Source of the DNA: UBA9214 sp964443845
Lineage (GTDB): Bacteria; Pseudomonadota; Gammaproteobacteria; UBA9214
Direction: 5' to 3'
Assembly: GCA_964443845.1 (NCBI GenBank)
Contig: CAYUFA010000009.1
Location: forward strand, 1 to 64,000
DNA: 64,000 bases
The notes below the pieces were generated by a model, which saw only the letters and a program-made list of their open reading frames with translations, was not told where the DNA came from and did not search any database. Below, in pieces: positions 17,788 to 25,058 of the stretch (position 1 is its first letter; every line of letters starts with the position of its first letter). The position numbers and the translations under genes were made by a program.

Positions 17788-17839
17788 GGCCGCGGGCGTG
17801 GCTGTGGTGCGCAGCGGGTGTTCGGAGGCGTCGGCCAAA

Positions 17840-18964
17840 TCAGCCTCCGCGAGTGGCTGTGCGGGGCGGCGGAACCGGTTCGCGCATGCCGGCGGACCAC
17901 CAGATGCGGCAGGCGCCTTCATCGGACACCATGCATGGCCCGATCGGGTGGCGTGGCTGGCAGGCCACCCCGAACAGGCGGCATTCGTTGGGGCGGATGC
18001 GGCCCATGACCACGCGCGCGCAGTCACAGCCGGGCGGCATGGCGCCGGCACGCTTGCGGGCATCGTCGGCATAGGACGGGAATTGCCGGCGCGCGTCGTG
18101 CGCGCGGTAGCGTTCGTTCAGCGTGTAGCCGGAGGCCGGGATCGTCCCGACCCCGCGCCAGGTGGCATCCTGCACATCCATGGTCTGCTGCAGGTATTGC
18201 TGCGCCAGGCGGTTGCCGCCGGGCCGCACCACGTCCGGGTAGCAGTTGTCGAGGAAGCGTTGATCGTCAAGTAACTGGCGAAGCGTGGAATAGAAGGCGG
18301 CCAGCAGGCTTTCCGGTGTGAAGCCGGCCACCGCGGCGGGGATGCCGTGCCTGCGCACGACGAATTCCCACTCCTCCGGCCCCATGATGGTTGCGACATG
18401 GCCAGGCGCAACCAGCGCGTCAAAGCCCGGGCTGTCCGAGTCGAGCAGCAGTGCGACGGCCGGCCATGTCAAACGGCCGGACAACAGAATGAACAGGTTG
18501 TCCGGTATGCCTTCCACCAGCAGCGCGGCGGTCGGCGCGGTAGTGGTTTCAAAGCCGGCGGCGAAGAACACCACCGCGCGTTCGGGCTGGCTGCGGGCGA
18601 TGCGGGTGGCCTCCTGGGGCGAGGCGATGGGCCGTACGTCCGCGCCCTGCGCGCGTGCCGCTTCCAAAGAGCGTGCCTGCGCGCGCGGTACGTTGACCGG
18701 CACGCGCAGCATGTCTCCGTAGGCAACCAGGATCACATTCTCGTGCAGCGCGAGCTGGATCGCCTCGTAGATGTCCTCCTCCGGACAGATGCAGACCGGA
18801 CAGCCGGGGCCCGGGATCAGTTCGATGTTGCCGGGCAGTGCCCCGCGCAGGCCGGCCATGGTGATGGAGCGTTCGTGCCCGCCGCAGACGTTCATGATGC
18901 GGACGCGCGGCGGCAGCCGCAGGGCGTGGATGCGCGCGAGCCAGTCAGCCGCCTGCATGGTCAT
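17840..18964 (-). CDS. hypD: Hydrogenase formation protein HypD
   Basis: A 374-residue protein. HypD carries a [4Fe-4S] cluster and, with HypC, forms the scaffold on which the Fe(CN)2CO unit is assembled. Seen here: IMNVCGGHERSI with Cys27, the GPGCPVCICP motif (about 52-61), GFETTTAP, and the C-terminal Cys set (GCDCARVVMGRIRPNECRLFG, then CQPRHPIGPCMVSDEGACRIWW) that binds the cluster. Length is normal. It overlaps hypB by four bases. Confidence 0.97.
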   Translation of the reverse strand: MTMQAADWLARIHALRLPPRVRIMNVCGGHERSITMAGLRGALPGNIELIPGPGCPVCICPEEDIYEAIQLALHENVILVAYGDMLRVPVNVPRAQARSLEAARAQGADVRPIASPQEATRIARSQPERAVVFFAAGFETTTAPTAALLVEGIPDNLFILLSGRLTWPAVALLLDSDSPGFDALVAPGHVATIMGPEEWEFVVRRHGIPAAVAGFTPESLLAAFYSTLRQLLDDQRFLDNCYPDVVRPGGNRLAQQYLQQTMDVQDATWRGVGTIPASGYTLNERYRAHDARRQFPSYADDARKRAGAMPPGCDCARVVMGRIRPNECRLFGVACQPRHPIGPCMVSDEGACRIWWSAGMREPVPPPRTATRGG

Positions 18965-19761
18965 GGTATGTGCAGTTGCCGTTCCGTGCCGGTTGCATCC
19001 GGGTGGTCCCGGCGCTCGAGCAGGGTGTTACCGGCCGCCGCGAGCCAGTCGAGCCACGCGTCAACGCCGGAACCGCTGCGGGCCGACAGCTCGAGTACCG
19101 GTGCGGGACTGGCCAGTTCCTGCAGGTGCCGGCGTGCCGTGTCCGGATTGAAATCGTCCAGCACCGGCAGCAGGTCGCACTTGCTGAGCAGCACCAGATC
19201 CGCGGCGCGGAACATGACCGGGTACTTGGCCGGCTTGTCGTCCCCCTCCGTGGTCGACAGCAGCACGACATTGTGATGCTGCCCGAGATCGAACCCGGCC
19301 GGGCACACCAGGTTGCCGACGTTTTCGATGAACACGATGTCGAACTGGTCCAGGTCAAGCTGGTGCAGGGCATCGTGCACCATGTGCGCGTCGAGGTGAC
19401 AGGCACTGCCGGTGGTGATCTGGACGGCGTGGACGCCACGCCGGCGGATGCGTTCGGCGTCATTTTCCGTTTCCAGGTCACCCTCGATCACGGCGATGGA
19501 CCGGTCCTTGCCGAGGACGTCGATGGTCGCCTCCAGCAGCGCCGTCTTGCCGGCGCCGGGCGAGGACATCAGGTTGACGGCGAGGACCCCGTGCCGGTCG
19601 AAGTGGGCGCGATTATGCGCGGCGGTCCGGTCATTCTCGTGCAGCAGGTGCCGCAGCACGCTGACGGATTCGTGACCGCTGACGGTACGCGACAGTTTTG
19701 CGCCCGGCGCGAGCAGGTGCGCGTTGCCATGGGTTACATTACAGCCACAGGTGTTACACAT
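18961..19761 (-). CDS. hypB: Nickel-inserting GTPase HypB
   Basis: A 266-residue GTPase. HypB inserts nickel into the hydrogenase large subunit together with HypA. Residues 2-7 (CNTCGC) form the high-affinity N-terminal nickel site; the P-loop is SSPGAGKT at 66-73; the metal site of the G domain is in TGSACHLDAHMV; and LSKCDLLPVLDDFNPD holds the guanine-specificity and adjacent motifs. The long His-rich stretch found in some HypB proteins is absent, so storage of many Ni ions is unlikely. Ends inside the start of hypD. Confidence 0.96.
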   Translation of the reverse strand: MCNTCGCNVTHGNAHLLAPGAKLSRTVSGHESVSVLRHLLHENDRTAAHNRAHFDRHGVLAVNLMSSPGAGKTALLEATIDVLGKDRSIAVIEGDLETENDAERIRRRGVHAVQITTGSACHLDAHMVHDALHQLDLDQFDIVFIENVGNLVCPAGFDLGQHHNVVLLSTTEGDDKPAKYPVMFRAADLVLLSKCDLLPVLDDFNPDTARRHLQELASPAPVLELSARSGSGVDAWLDWLAAAGNTLLERRDHPDATGTERQLHIP

Positions 19762-19780
19762 GTTCGGGCCTCCTGTTGCC

Positions 19781-20161
19781 TCAGTGTGCGGCAGCCTTCC
19801 GGTCCGCTGGCGCGGGTGCCACGGAAAGCTCGACGGTGGTCAGCAGCAGGTCATCGCCGCTGACCAGCCTGGTACGCCAGTCCCCGCACTCACCGCATAC
19901 CAGTCGGGCCGGGACGGCCTCGGTCTCGGCCCCGCAGGTACGGCAATGCACGCGGATCGGCATGCTGCTCAGGTTCAGGCGGGCACCCTCGGCCAGGGTG
20001 CCCGCGCAGGCGATGCGAAAGGCCTGTTGCAGCAGTTCCGGTTCGACGCCGGACAGCGGTCCGACCCGTACGTTGATCTCGGTGACTTCACAGGCGTTGC
20101 GGTCATGCGCGATGCCCTCGACCTGGTCGAGCAGGGCCTGGCAGACGGACAGTTCATGCAT
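19781..20161 (-). CDS. hypA: Nickel metallochaperone HypA
   Basis: A 126-residue protein. The start MHELSV contains the Ni-binding His2 of HypA; the zinc site is formed by CRTCGAE and CGECGDW (about 83-86 and 99-103). HypA delivers nickel with HypB. Start at 20161 is fixed by the family N terminus even though the frame is open further upstream. It overlaps the end of hypC by eight bases, showing translational coupling. Confidence 0.95.
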   Translation of the reverse strand: MHELSVCQALLDQVEGIAHDRNACEVTEINVRVGPLSGVEPELLQQAFRIACAGTLAEGARLNLSSMPIRVHCRTCGAETEAVPARLVCGECGDWRTRLVSGDDLLLTTVELSVAPAPADRKAAAH

Positions 20162-20384
20162 CGGGGGCTTCCAGCATCTGATCGTAGAGTTCCCAGGCGC
20201 TCTGTGCTTCCTGGGGTGTGATCTTCTGGATGGCATAACCGACATGAACCACGACGTAATCGTCAACGGCAACGTCGGTATCCTGCAGCATGAACAGGCT
20301 CACGTCACGTGTCACGCCCCGGGCGTTACAGTGCGCGGTAAACCCTTCTATCGACTGGATTTGCATCGGGATTCCCAAGCACAC
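20154..20384 (-). CDS. hypC: Hydrogenase assembly chaperone HypC
   Basis: A 76-residue protein starting with the invariant MCLGIP, whose Cys2 binds the Fe(CN)2CO precursor in complex with HypD and delivers it to the large subunit. The DVAVDDYVVVHVGYAI motif of the OB-like fold is present. Translation begins with GTG. It is the first gene of the leftward hyp operon, divergent from the hydrogenase structural operon, with 141 bases of shared control region between them. Confidence 0.96.
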   Translation of the reverse strand: MCLGIPMQIQSIEGFTAHCNARGVTRDVSLFMLQDTDVAVDDYVVVHVGYAIQKITPQEAQSAWELYDQMLEAPDA

Positions 20385-20424
20385 AGGCTACCCCCGCGGC
20401 GGGTCGGCCGCAATTAGTGTCGAA

Positions 20425-20481
20425 GTTGTCAATAAACCATGAAAAAACCGCAGGCGAATTGACGGTCGTCAATAAAGCATG
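20425..20481. repeat. Two direct repeats in the hyp/hyn control region
   Basis: GTTGTCAATAAACCATG at 20425-20441 and GTCGTCAATAAAGCATG at 20465-20481 match at 15 of 17 positions, with starts 40 bases apart (about four helical turns). The right copy overlaps the FNR/DNR-type palindrome at 20459-20472; the left copy has only the right half-site. They lie between divergent hypC and the hydrogenase protease gene, so they may bind one regulator on both sides. Confidence 0.5.
20459..20472. promoter_or_regulatory. FNR/DNR-type box of the hydrogenase operon
   Basis: TTGAC-GGTC-GTCAA, a perfect 14-bp FNR/DNR-type palindrome (even the next bases A and T match, giving ATTGAC-N4-GTCAAT). Its centre is 60 bases upstream of the first gene of the rightward operon; a weak -10 candidate TAGATA (20495-20500) sits where a class II FNR promoter would have it. 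In Thiocapsa roseopersicina the hyn genes are known to respond to an FNR protein, which agrees. Confidence 0.65.
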
Positions 20482-20525
20482 GAACAGCATGCGCTAGATA
20501 TGGGTCCGGTCCAGAGGGGTAATTG

Positions 20526-21056
20526 ATGCATCAGAATACACTGATACTTGGCGTCGGCAATACCTTGCTTGCAGATGAAGGTGTTGGTGTACATATGCTC
20601 GATTACCTGCGCTGCAACACCTCCTGGGCGGAACAGTACAACCTGGTGGATGGTGGTACACTGAGTTTCACGCTCGCACCGCTGCTGGAACAGGCCGGCC
20701 GGCTGGTGGTGATCGATGCGTCACAGCTGAATGCCCCGCCCGGCACCGTGCGGGTGTTCGAGGGGGCAGATATGGACGAATTTGCCGGGCGTCCCGGGCG
20801 CAGCGTGCATGAAGTCAGTCTGGGCGACCTGCTGGCGATCACGCTGCTGACCGAAACCATCCCCGCGCATCGTGCGCTGGTCGCGATTCAGCCCGAAACC
20901 GTGGCGTGGGGGCATACGCTCAGCGAATCCGTACAACAGGCACTGCCGCGGGCCGGGCAGGCCATCGAGGAATTGCTCGAGGGCTGGGATGCCGCGCTGG
21001 CGACGGAATCGCTGTTCACCCGCTTCCGCAACCGCGGCCTGTTGTTCACCGGGTAG
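20526..21056 (+). CDS. Hydrogenase maturation endopeptidase
   Basis: A 176-residue protease of the HyaD/HupD/HoxM family. GVGNTLLADEGVGVHML (about 9-25) contains the Glu-type nickel ligand (Glu18 region), VVIDASQL the Asp ligand and SVHEVSLGDLL the His ligand used to sense nickel. These enzymes cut the C-terminal peptide off the large subunit after the NiFe site is complete, here presumably HynL after His558. First gene of the rightward operon, 54 bases downstream of the FNR/DNR-type box. A TTG one codon upstream is also possible as a start. Confidence 0.93.
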   Translation: MHQNTLILGVGNTLLADEGVGVHMLDYLRCNTSWAEQYNLVDGGTLSFTLAPLLEQAGRLVVIDASQLNAPPGTVRVFEGADMDEFAGRPGRSVHEVSLGDLLAITLLTETIPAHRALVAIQPETVAWGHTLSESVQQALPRAGQAIEELLEGWDAALATESLFTRFRNRGLLFTG

Positions 21057-21063
21057 CGCAGCC

Positions 21064-21468
21064 GTGCTGCCGCACATCGATGACGCGTGCCACTCCGTTC
21101 CGGGCAGTGCCGCGACCGGCAACGTTATCCCGTTGCTGCACGAGGTACGCCACGCGCTGCAGGCATTGCTTGAGCAGGGTGCCGAAACCGTCATCGACCT
21201 GCGTGCCATTCCGCTCGGTCCCGGTGAGGAGGAGCGGATTGCCGAAACCCTGGGCCGGGGCGAGGTGCAGGTGAGCATGTCCGCGCTGGGGCCCAGTGAA
21301 CTGATCGAAACACGCTATCCCGGGGTGTGGATGAGCCTGCACCGGAACCAGGAAGGCGAGGTAATCGGACGCTATATCGAGATTTGCCTGGTACCGTCAC
21401 TGGTGCGGTCCCAGGAAGCAGACATCCGGTACGGGTTGCAGGAACTGGACTCGCGGCTACAGGAATAA
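21064..21468 (+). CDS. HupH/HyaF C-terminal-type hydrogenase expression protein
   Basis: A 134-residue protein with the HupH C-terminal domain: LLHEVRHALQALLEQGAETVIDL, then RGEVQVSMSALGPSELIET and PGVWMSLHRNQEGEVIGRYI, the consensus of HupH/HyaF proteins that help mature the small subunit and its Fe-S clusters. Full HupH is about twice as long, with an N-terminal unit that is absent here. GTG 21064 is taken as start because it lies just after the protease stop and gives the domain cleanly; the frame is open further upstream inside the protease gene. Followed by hynS after 22 bases. Confidence 0.85.
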   Translation: MLPHIDDACHSVPGSAATGNVIPLLHEVRHALQALLEQGAETVIDLRAIPLGPGEEERIAETLGRGEVQVSMSALGPSELIETRYPGVWMSLHRNQEGEVIGRYIEICLVPSLVRSQEADIRYGLQELDSRLQE

Positions 21469-21490
21469 CACGGACAGGAGGATACGTGCT

Positions 21491-22660
21491 GTGACGAAAG
21501 ACCAGACCATAGGTGAGGCGTTGCGCGCACGTGGCGTATCCAGGCGCGGCTTTCTGAAATTCTGTGCGGCGACGGCTTCGCTCATGGCGTTGCCGCCGGC
21601 CATGGTGCCGAAGATTGCCGCGGCACTGGAAAAGGCGCGCCGCCCGTCGGTGATCTGGCTGTCGTTCCAGGAATGCACCGGCTGTACCGAGTCGCTGACG
21701 CGCTCGCACTCCCCGACCATCGAAGACCTCATCTTCAACTCCATCTCGCTGGACTACCACCACACCCTGCAGGCCGCTTCCGGCACCGCCGCCGAGGAGG
21801 ACCGCAAGACGGCCATGAAGGAGAACTACGGCAAGTACCTGCTGGTCGTGGATGGTTCCATCCCGGTGGGGAATCCGGGCTTTTCCACCATCGCCGGCGT
21901 CAGCAACATGGACATGCTGCTGGAAACGGCGGCCGGCGCCGCGGCCATCATTGCGGTCGGCACCTGTGCGGCATTCGGCGGCATACCATACGCTGATCCG
22001 AACCCCACCAAAGCGCGTTCGGTGACCGCCTTTCTCAAGGAATACGGCAACCGCCTGCCGAACACCTTTACCGTCGACGAGACCGGGCAGACGGATCCCG
22101 TCGATGTCACCAACAAGCCGGTCATCAACGTCTCGGGTTGTCCACCGATCCCGGTGGTGATATCCGGCGTGCTGGCGCACTTCCTGACCTTCGGCAAGCT
22201 GCCCGAGCTGGATAGCCTGGGGCGCCCGATGGCGTTCTACGGCAAGAGCATTCACGACCGTTGCTACCGGCGCCCGTTCTACGACAAGGGGCTGTTTGCA
22301 AACAGCTTCGACGACGAAGGCGCGAAGAAGGGCTGGTGCCTGTACAAGCTGGGTTGCAAGGGGCCGACCACCTATAACGCCTGTGCCACCACCAAGTGGA
22401 ACGAAGGCACCAGTTTCCCCATCCAGTCCGGTCATCCCTGCCTGGGTTGTTCGGAGCCGGATTTCTGGGACGGTGGCGGTTTCTACAAGGCGCTCTCCAC
22501 GCCGACCGGCGATATCACGCGTACCGCGGTTTACGCCATCGGTGCCGGCGCCGCGGCCGGGGTCGCACTCGGCGCACTGAACCGGAGCAAGCGTGCCCAC
22601 ATGCGGAAGACACACAGCAAGGTCGGCATCGATGACCTGGAGAAGGGGGACAAATCATGA
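21491..22660 (+). CDS. hynS: [NiFe] hydrogenase small subunit, Isp-type
   Basis: A 389-residue electron-transferring subunit with three Fe-S clusters. The twin-arginine signal SRRGFLK (17-23) sends the folded enzyme across the membrane. Proximal-cluster motifs are ECTGCTES (Cys62, Cys65), GTCAAFGG and VSGCPP; the distal-cluster HDRCYRR is visible, and the medial and distal sites follow (CLYKLGCKGP, CATTKWN, GHPCLGCSEPDFWD). Because the motif reads CTGC and not CTCC, and GTCAAFGG lacks the extra Cys, it looks like the standard four-Cys, oxygen-sensitive class. The C-terminal hydrophobic segment (about 344-364) anchors it in the membrane. Starts with GTG and overlaps isp1 by four bases. Confidence 0.95.
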   Translation: MTKDQTIGEALRARGVSRRGFLKFCAATASLMALPPAMVPKIAAALEKARRPSVIWLSFQECTGCTESLTRSHSPTIEDLIFNSISLDYHHTLQAASGTAAEEDRKTAMKENYGKYLLVVDGSIPVGNPGFSTIAGVSNMDMLLETAAGAAAIIAVGTCAAFGGIPYADPNPTKARSVTAFLKEYGNRLPNTFTVDETGQTDPVDVTNKPVINVSGCPPIPVVISGVLAHFLTFGKLPELDSLGRPMAFYGKSIHDRCYRRPFYDKGLFANSFDDEGAKKGWCLYKLGCKGPTTYNACATTKWNEGTSFPIQSGHPCLGCSEPDFWDGGGFYKALSTPTGDITRTAVYAIGAGAAAGVALGALNRSKRAHMRKTHSKVGIDDLEKGDKS

Positions 22661-23316
22661 CACCGGCTGAATTGCTGATGTGGGTTCGTGGTCCGGCGCT
22701 GCAGTTCGCGACGGTCGTTTTCGTGGTCGGTGTGGCAGTACGTATCCTGGAAATCCTGCTGCTGGGACGCAAGCCGGACCTGGCCGAGGCGCGCGGTTCC
22801 GAAGTGATCGGCGGCCTGCGTACCATCATATCCCGCAGCATACCGGACCGTGGCACCCTGCAGCGCTCCAGTTTCAACGTCGTCGCGGGTTATATCTTTC
22901 ACGCCGGATTCTTCCTTGCGCTGTTTTTCTTCGCGCCGCACATCCTGCTGCTGCACGACGTGTTCGGGGTCTACTGGCCGTCGTTACCGACCCAGTTCAT
23001 CGATGCGCTGACCGTGGTCAGCATCATCACCCTGCTGGCGGTGCTGTTCCACCGTATCACCCACAAGGTCATGCGCTTTCTGTCGCGTCCCTCCGACTAC
23101 GTGGCATGGTTGCTGACCATCCTGCCGCTCATCACGGGATACCTGGCGTTTCACCGTGTCGGGCTGGCGCCGCCATTGCTGATGGCGCTGCATATCGGCA
23201 GCGTGGAACTGCTCATGATCGTGTTTCCGTTCACCAAGCTGATGCACGCATTCACGCTGTTTCTCGGGCGCTACTACAACGGCGCAATCGCCGGCCGCAG
23301 GGGGGTGAACGCATGA
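22657..23316 (+). CDS. isp1: Isp1, cytochrome-b-like membrane subunit
   Basis: A 219-residue integral membrane protein with about five helices, of the NarI/cytochrome b type. His residues in FHAGFFLALFFFAPHILLLH and in FHRITHKVMRF, together with LLMALHIGSVELLMIVFP, can act as heme axial ligands. Isp1 passes electrons between the hydrogenase small subunit and Isp2 or the quinone pool. It lies between hynS and isp2 with four-base overlaps on both sides, an arrangement known from Thiocapsa roseopersicina and relatives (group 1e hydrogenases). Confidence 0.93.
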   Translation: MTPAELLMWVRGPALQFATVVFVVGVAVRILEILLLGRKPDLAEARGSEVIGGLRTIISRSIPDRGTLQRSSFNVVAGYIFHAGFFLALFFFAPHILLLHDVFGVYWPSLPTQFIDALTVVSIITLLAVLFHRITHKVMRFLSRPSDYVAWLLTILPLITGYLAFHRVGLAPPLLMALHIGSVELLMIVFPFTKLMHAFTLFLGRYYNGAIAGRRGVNA

Positions 23317-24572
23317 GCGCCAGCCTGGAACAGGGAATACACGCATTCAAGGAGCAGATCGATGCCCCGGTGGCTACTTTTTTCAGCAGCTGTGTACGCT
23401 GCGGGTTGTGTGCCCAGGCCTGCCTGTTCTATACCGAGACCGGTAACCCGGAGTACACGCCGATTCACAAGCTGGAACCGCTGCGCCGGGTCTGGAAACA
23501 GGAGTACACCTTCTGGGGCCGCTACGCCAAGGCGTTCGGGCTGAGCAAGCCGGTGACCGACGCCGAACTGGGGGACTGGGAAAAGTACGTGTACGACAGC
23601 TGCACGATGTGTGGCCGCTGTTCCATGGTGTGCCCGGTCGGTAATGACATTGCCTACATGATCCGCCGCATGCGCGAGGGGATGGCGGCGGCAGGACATG
23701 CGCCGGAGGGCCTGGTCGGCGCCACCCGGCGGGCAATCACCATCGGCAGTCCCATGGGCGTGAAGCTGCCGGCCCTGCAGGCACAGATCCGCAATGCCGA
23801 GCAGGAGTCTGGACTGAAAATCCCGGTGGATGTCCAGGGGGCCGACTACATGGTGCTGCTGTCATCCATGGAGATCATGAACTTCCCGGAATTCATCAGC
23901 GCCATCGCCAGGATCTTCGAGCGCGCCAACGTGAGCTGGACCATTTCCAGCGAGGCCTTCGAGGCGACCAACAGCGGCATCCAGATCGGGGTGTCCGAAC
24001 TGGCCGCCGAGCTGGTGCAGCGCGTCGTCGATGCCGCGGAAAAACTGCAGGTGAAGAATGTCATCAGCCCGGAATGCGGGCATGCCTACTTCGCGATTCG
24101 CTGGGAAGGCCCGAACCTGGTCGGCAAGGCGTTCAACTTCAAGGTGGTGCACATCCTGGAACTCCTCGACGACCTGCGCAAGCAGGGCCGCCTCAAGGTC
24201 AGCAGCAAGGAAACGCAGAAACTGACCTATCACGATCCCTGCCAGATCACGCGCCGTGGCGGTGTGGCGGAGCAGCCGCGCAACCTGCTCAACATGGTCG
24301 CGGAGAATTTTGTCGAGATGCCGGAGCACGGCACCATGAACTGGTGCTGCGGCGCGGGCGGCGGCGTCAGCACCAACGAGCGTGCCGACGAACTGCGGCT
24401 CAAGGCTTTCAAGCGCAAGCAGGCCCAGCTCAATGCCGTGCAGCCTGATGCACTGGTATCGGCCTGTTCCAACTGTCGCATACAGCTGGAAGAGGGTCTG
24501 GAAGAAAACAGCATGGATATCCCGGTCCTGAGCCTGACCGAGACGATTGCCGCACACCTGTCCGATGACTGA
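23313..24572 (+). CDS. isp2: Isp2, heterodisulfide-reductase-like Fe-S subunit
   Basis: A 419-residue cytoplasmic protein resembling HdrD/GlpC. Two [4Fe-4S] motifs are seen: CVRCGLCAQAC (27-37) and CTMCGRCSMVCP (97-108). A C-terminal CCG domain contains YHDPCQIT and NWCCGAGGG; the first CCG domain is reduced to SPECGHAYFAIRW. It is thought to take electrons from Isp1 and may reduce a disulfide or another cytoplasmic carrier. Start ATG 23313 overlaps the isp1 stop; an open frame continues upstream within isp1 but is a shadow. Confidence 0.93.
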   Translation: MSASLEQGIHAFKEQIDAPVATFFSSCVRCGLCAQACLFYTETGNPEYTPIHKLEPLRRVWKQEYTFWGRYAKAFGLSKPVTDAELGDWEKYVYDSCTMCGRCSMVCPVGNDIAYMIRRMREGMAAAGHAPEGLVGATRRAITIGSPMGVKLPALQAQIRNAEQESGLKIPVDVQGADYMVLLSSMEIMNFPEFISAIARIFERANVSWTISSEAFEATNSGIQIGVSELAAELVQRVVDAAEKLQVKNVISPECGHAYFAIRWEGPNLVGKAFNFKVVHILELLDDLRKQGRLKVSSKETQKLTYHDPCQITRRGGVAEQPRNLLNMVAENFVEMPEHGTMNWCCGAGGGVSTNERADELRLKAFKRKQAQLNAVQPDALVSACSNCRIQLEEGLEENSMDIPVLSLTETIAAHLSDD

Positions 24573-24591
24573 ACCGGCGGAGCGAACACAG

Positions 24592-25047
24592 ATGACCACG
24601 ATTACCAACGACGTGAAGTTCAGGCAACTGGTCTCCGGGCTGGATGCTGCCAGGCAGCGCGCGCTGGCCGCCCGCTTTGTCGGGCACGTGCTGGATCTTT
24701 GCAGCGACGAGCGGGTTACCCGAGTGGCACAGGTGGCGGCAAAGTCCGACGCCTCCGCCAGTGAACTTGCCACGGCGCTGCATACCGCGCGCACCGCAGC
24801 GATCGAAAGCCACAACCGCTGTGGTGCGGAGTGTGACTGGAAGGACCAGGCCGGCTACTTCGTGGCCCGTGCCGCGGTAGCCGCCATTACGCCGGCTGAC
24901 CAGATGCCCGGCGGACCGGCCTGGCAGGCGGCCGTCAGCAGCCGCATGGCGCGTACCTGCGAGTCGATCGACACGGCGGCGGAGAACGCCGGCACGGAGC
25001 AGGACTACCAGTACCGCACCCTGGCGGAATTTCTCGAACCCCGATGA
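24592..25047 (+). CDS. Unassigned protein between isp2 and hynL
   Basis: A 151-residue soluble, helix-rich and alanine-rich protein that I cannot assign. It has Cys residues in LDLCSDERVTR and SHNRCGAECDWKDQAGYF, which could hold a metal or cluster, and TPADQMPGGPAWQAAVSSRM in the middle. It sits in the hydrogenase operon between isp2 and hynL, where the textbook Thiocapsa operon has nothing, with a 19-base gap to isp2 and 11 to hynL, so it is certainly co-transcribed. ATG 24565 is an alternative start overlapping isp2. Possible roles: a HynL-specific maturation chaperone or an electron-transfer helper (inference). Confidence 0.7.
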   Translation: MTTITNDVKFRQLVSGLDAARQRALAARFVGHVLDLCSDERVTRVAQVAAKSDASASELATALHTARTAAIESHNRCGAECDWKDQAGYFVARAAVAAITPADQMPGGPAWQAAVSSRMARTCESIDTAAENAGTEQDYQYRTLAEFLEPR

Positions 25048-25058
25048 GAGAGTGAGCT

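Noticed and set aside
17788..18072. N-terminal extension of HypF into hypD
   Set aside because: The extension is Pro/Ala/Trp-rich, overlaps the C-terminal hypD codons and precedes the acylphosphatase domain; start at 17787 gives the usual HypF length.
20481..20496. Sigma-54 promoter (GG-N10-GC) before the hydrogenase operon
   Set aside because: Spacing fits but the sequence TGGAACAGCATGCGCT lacks most of the consensus, and the FNR/DNR-type box offers a simpler reading.
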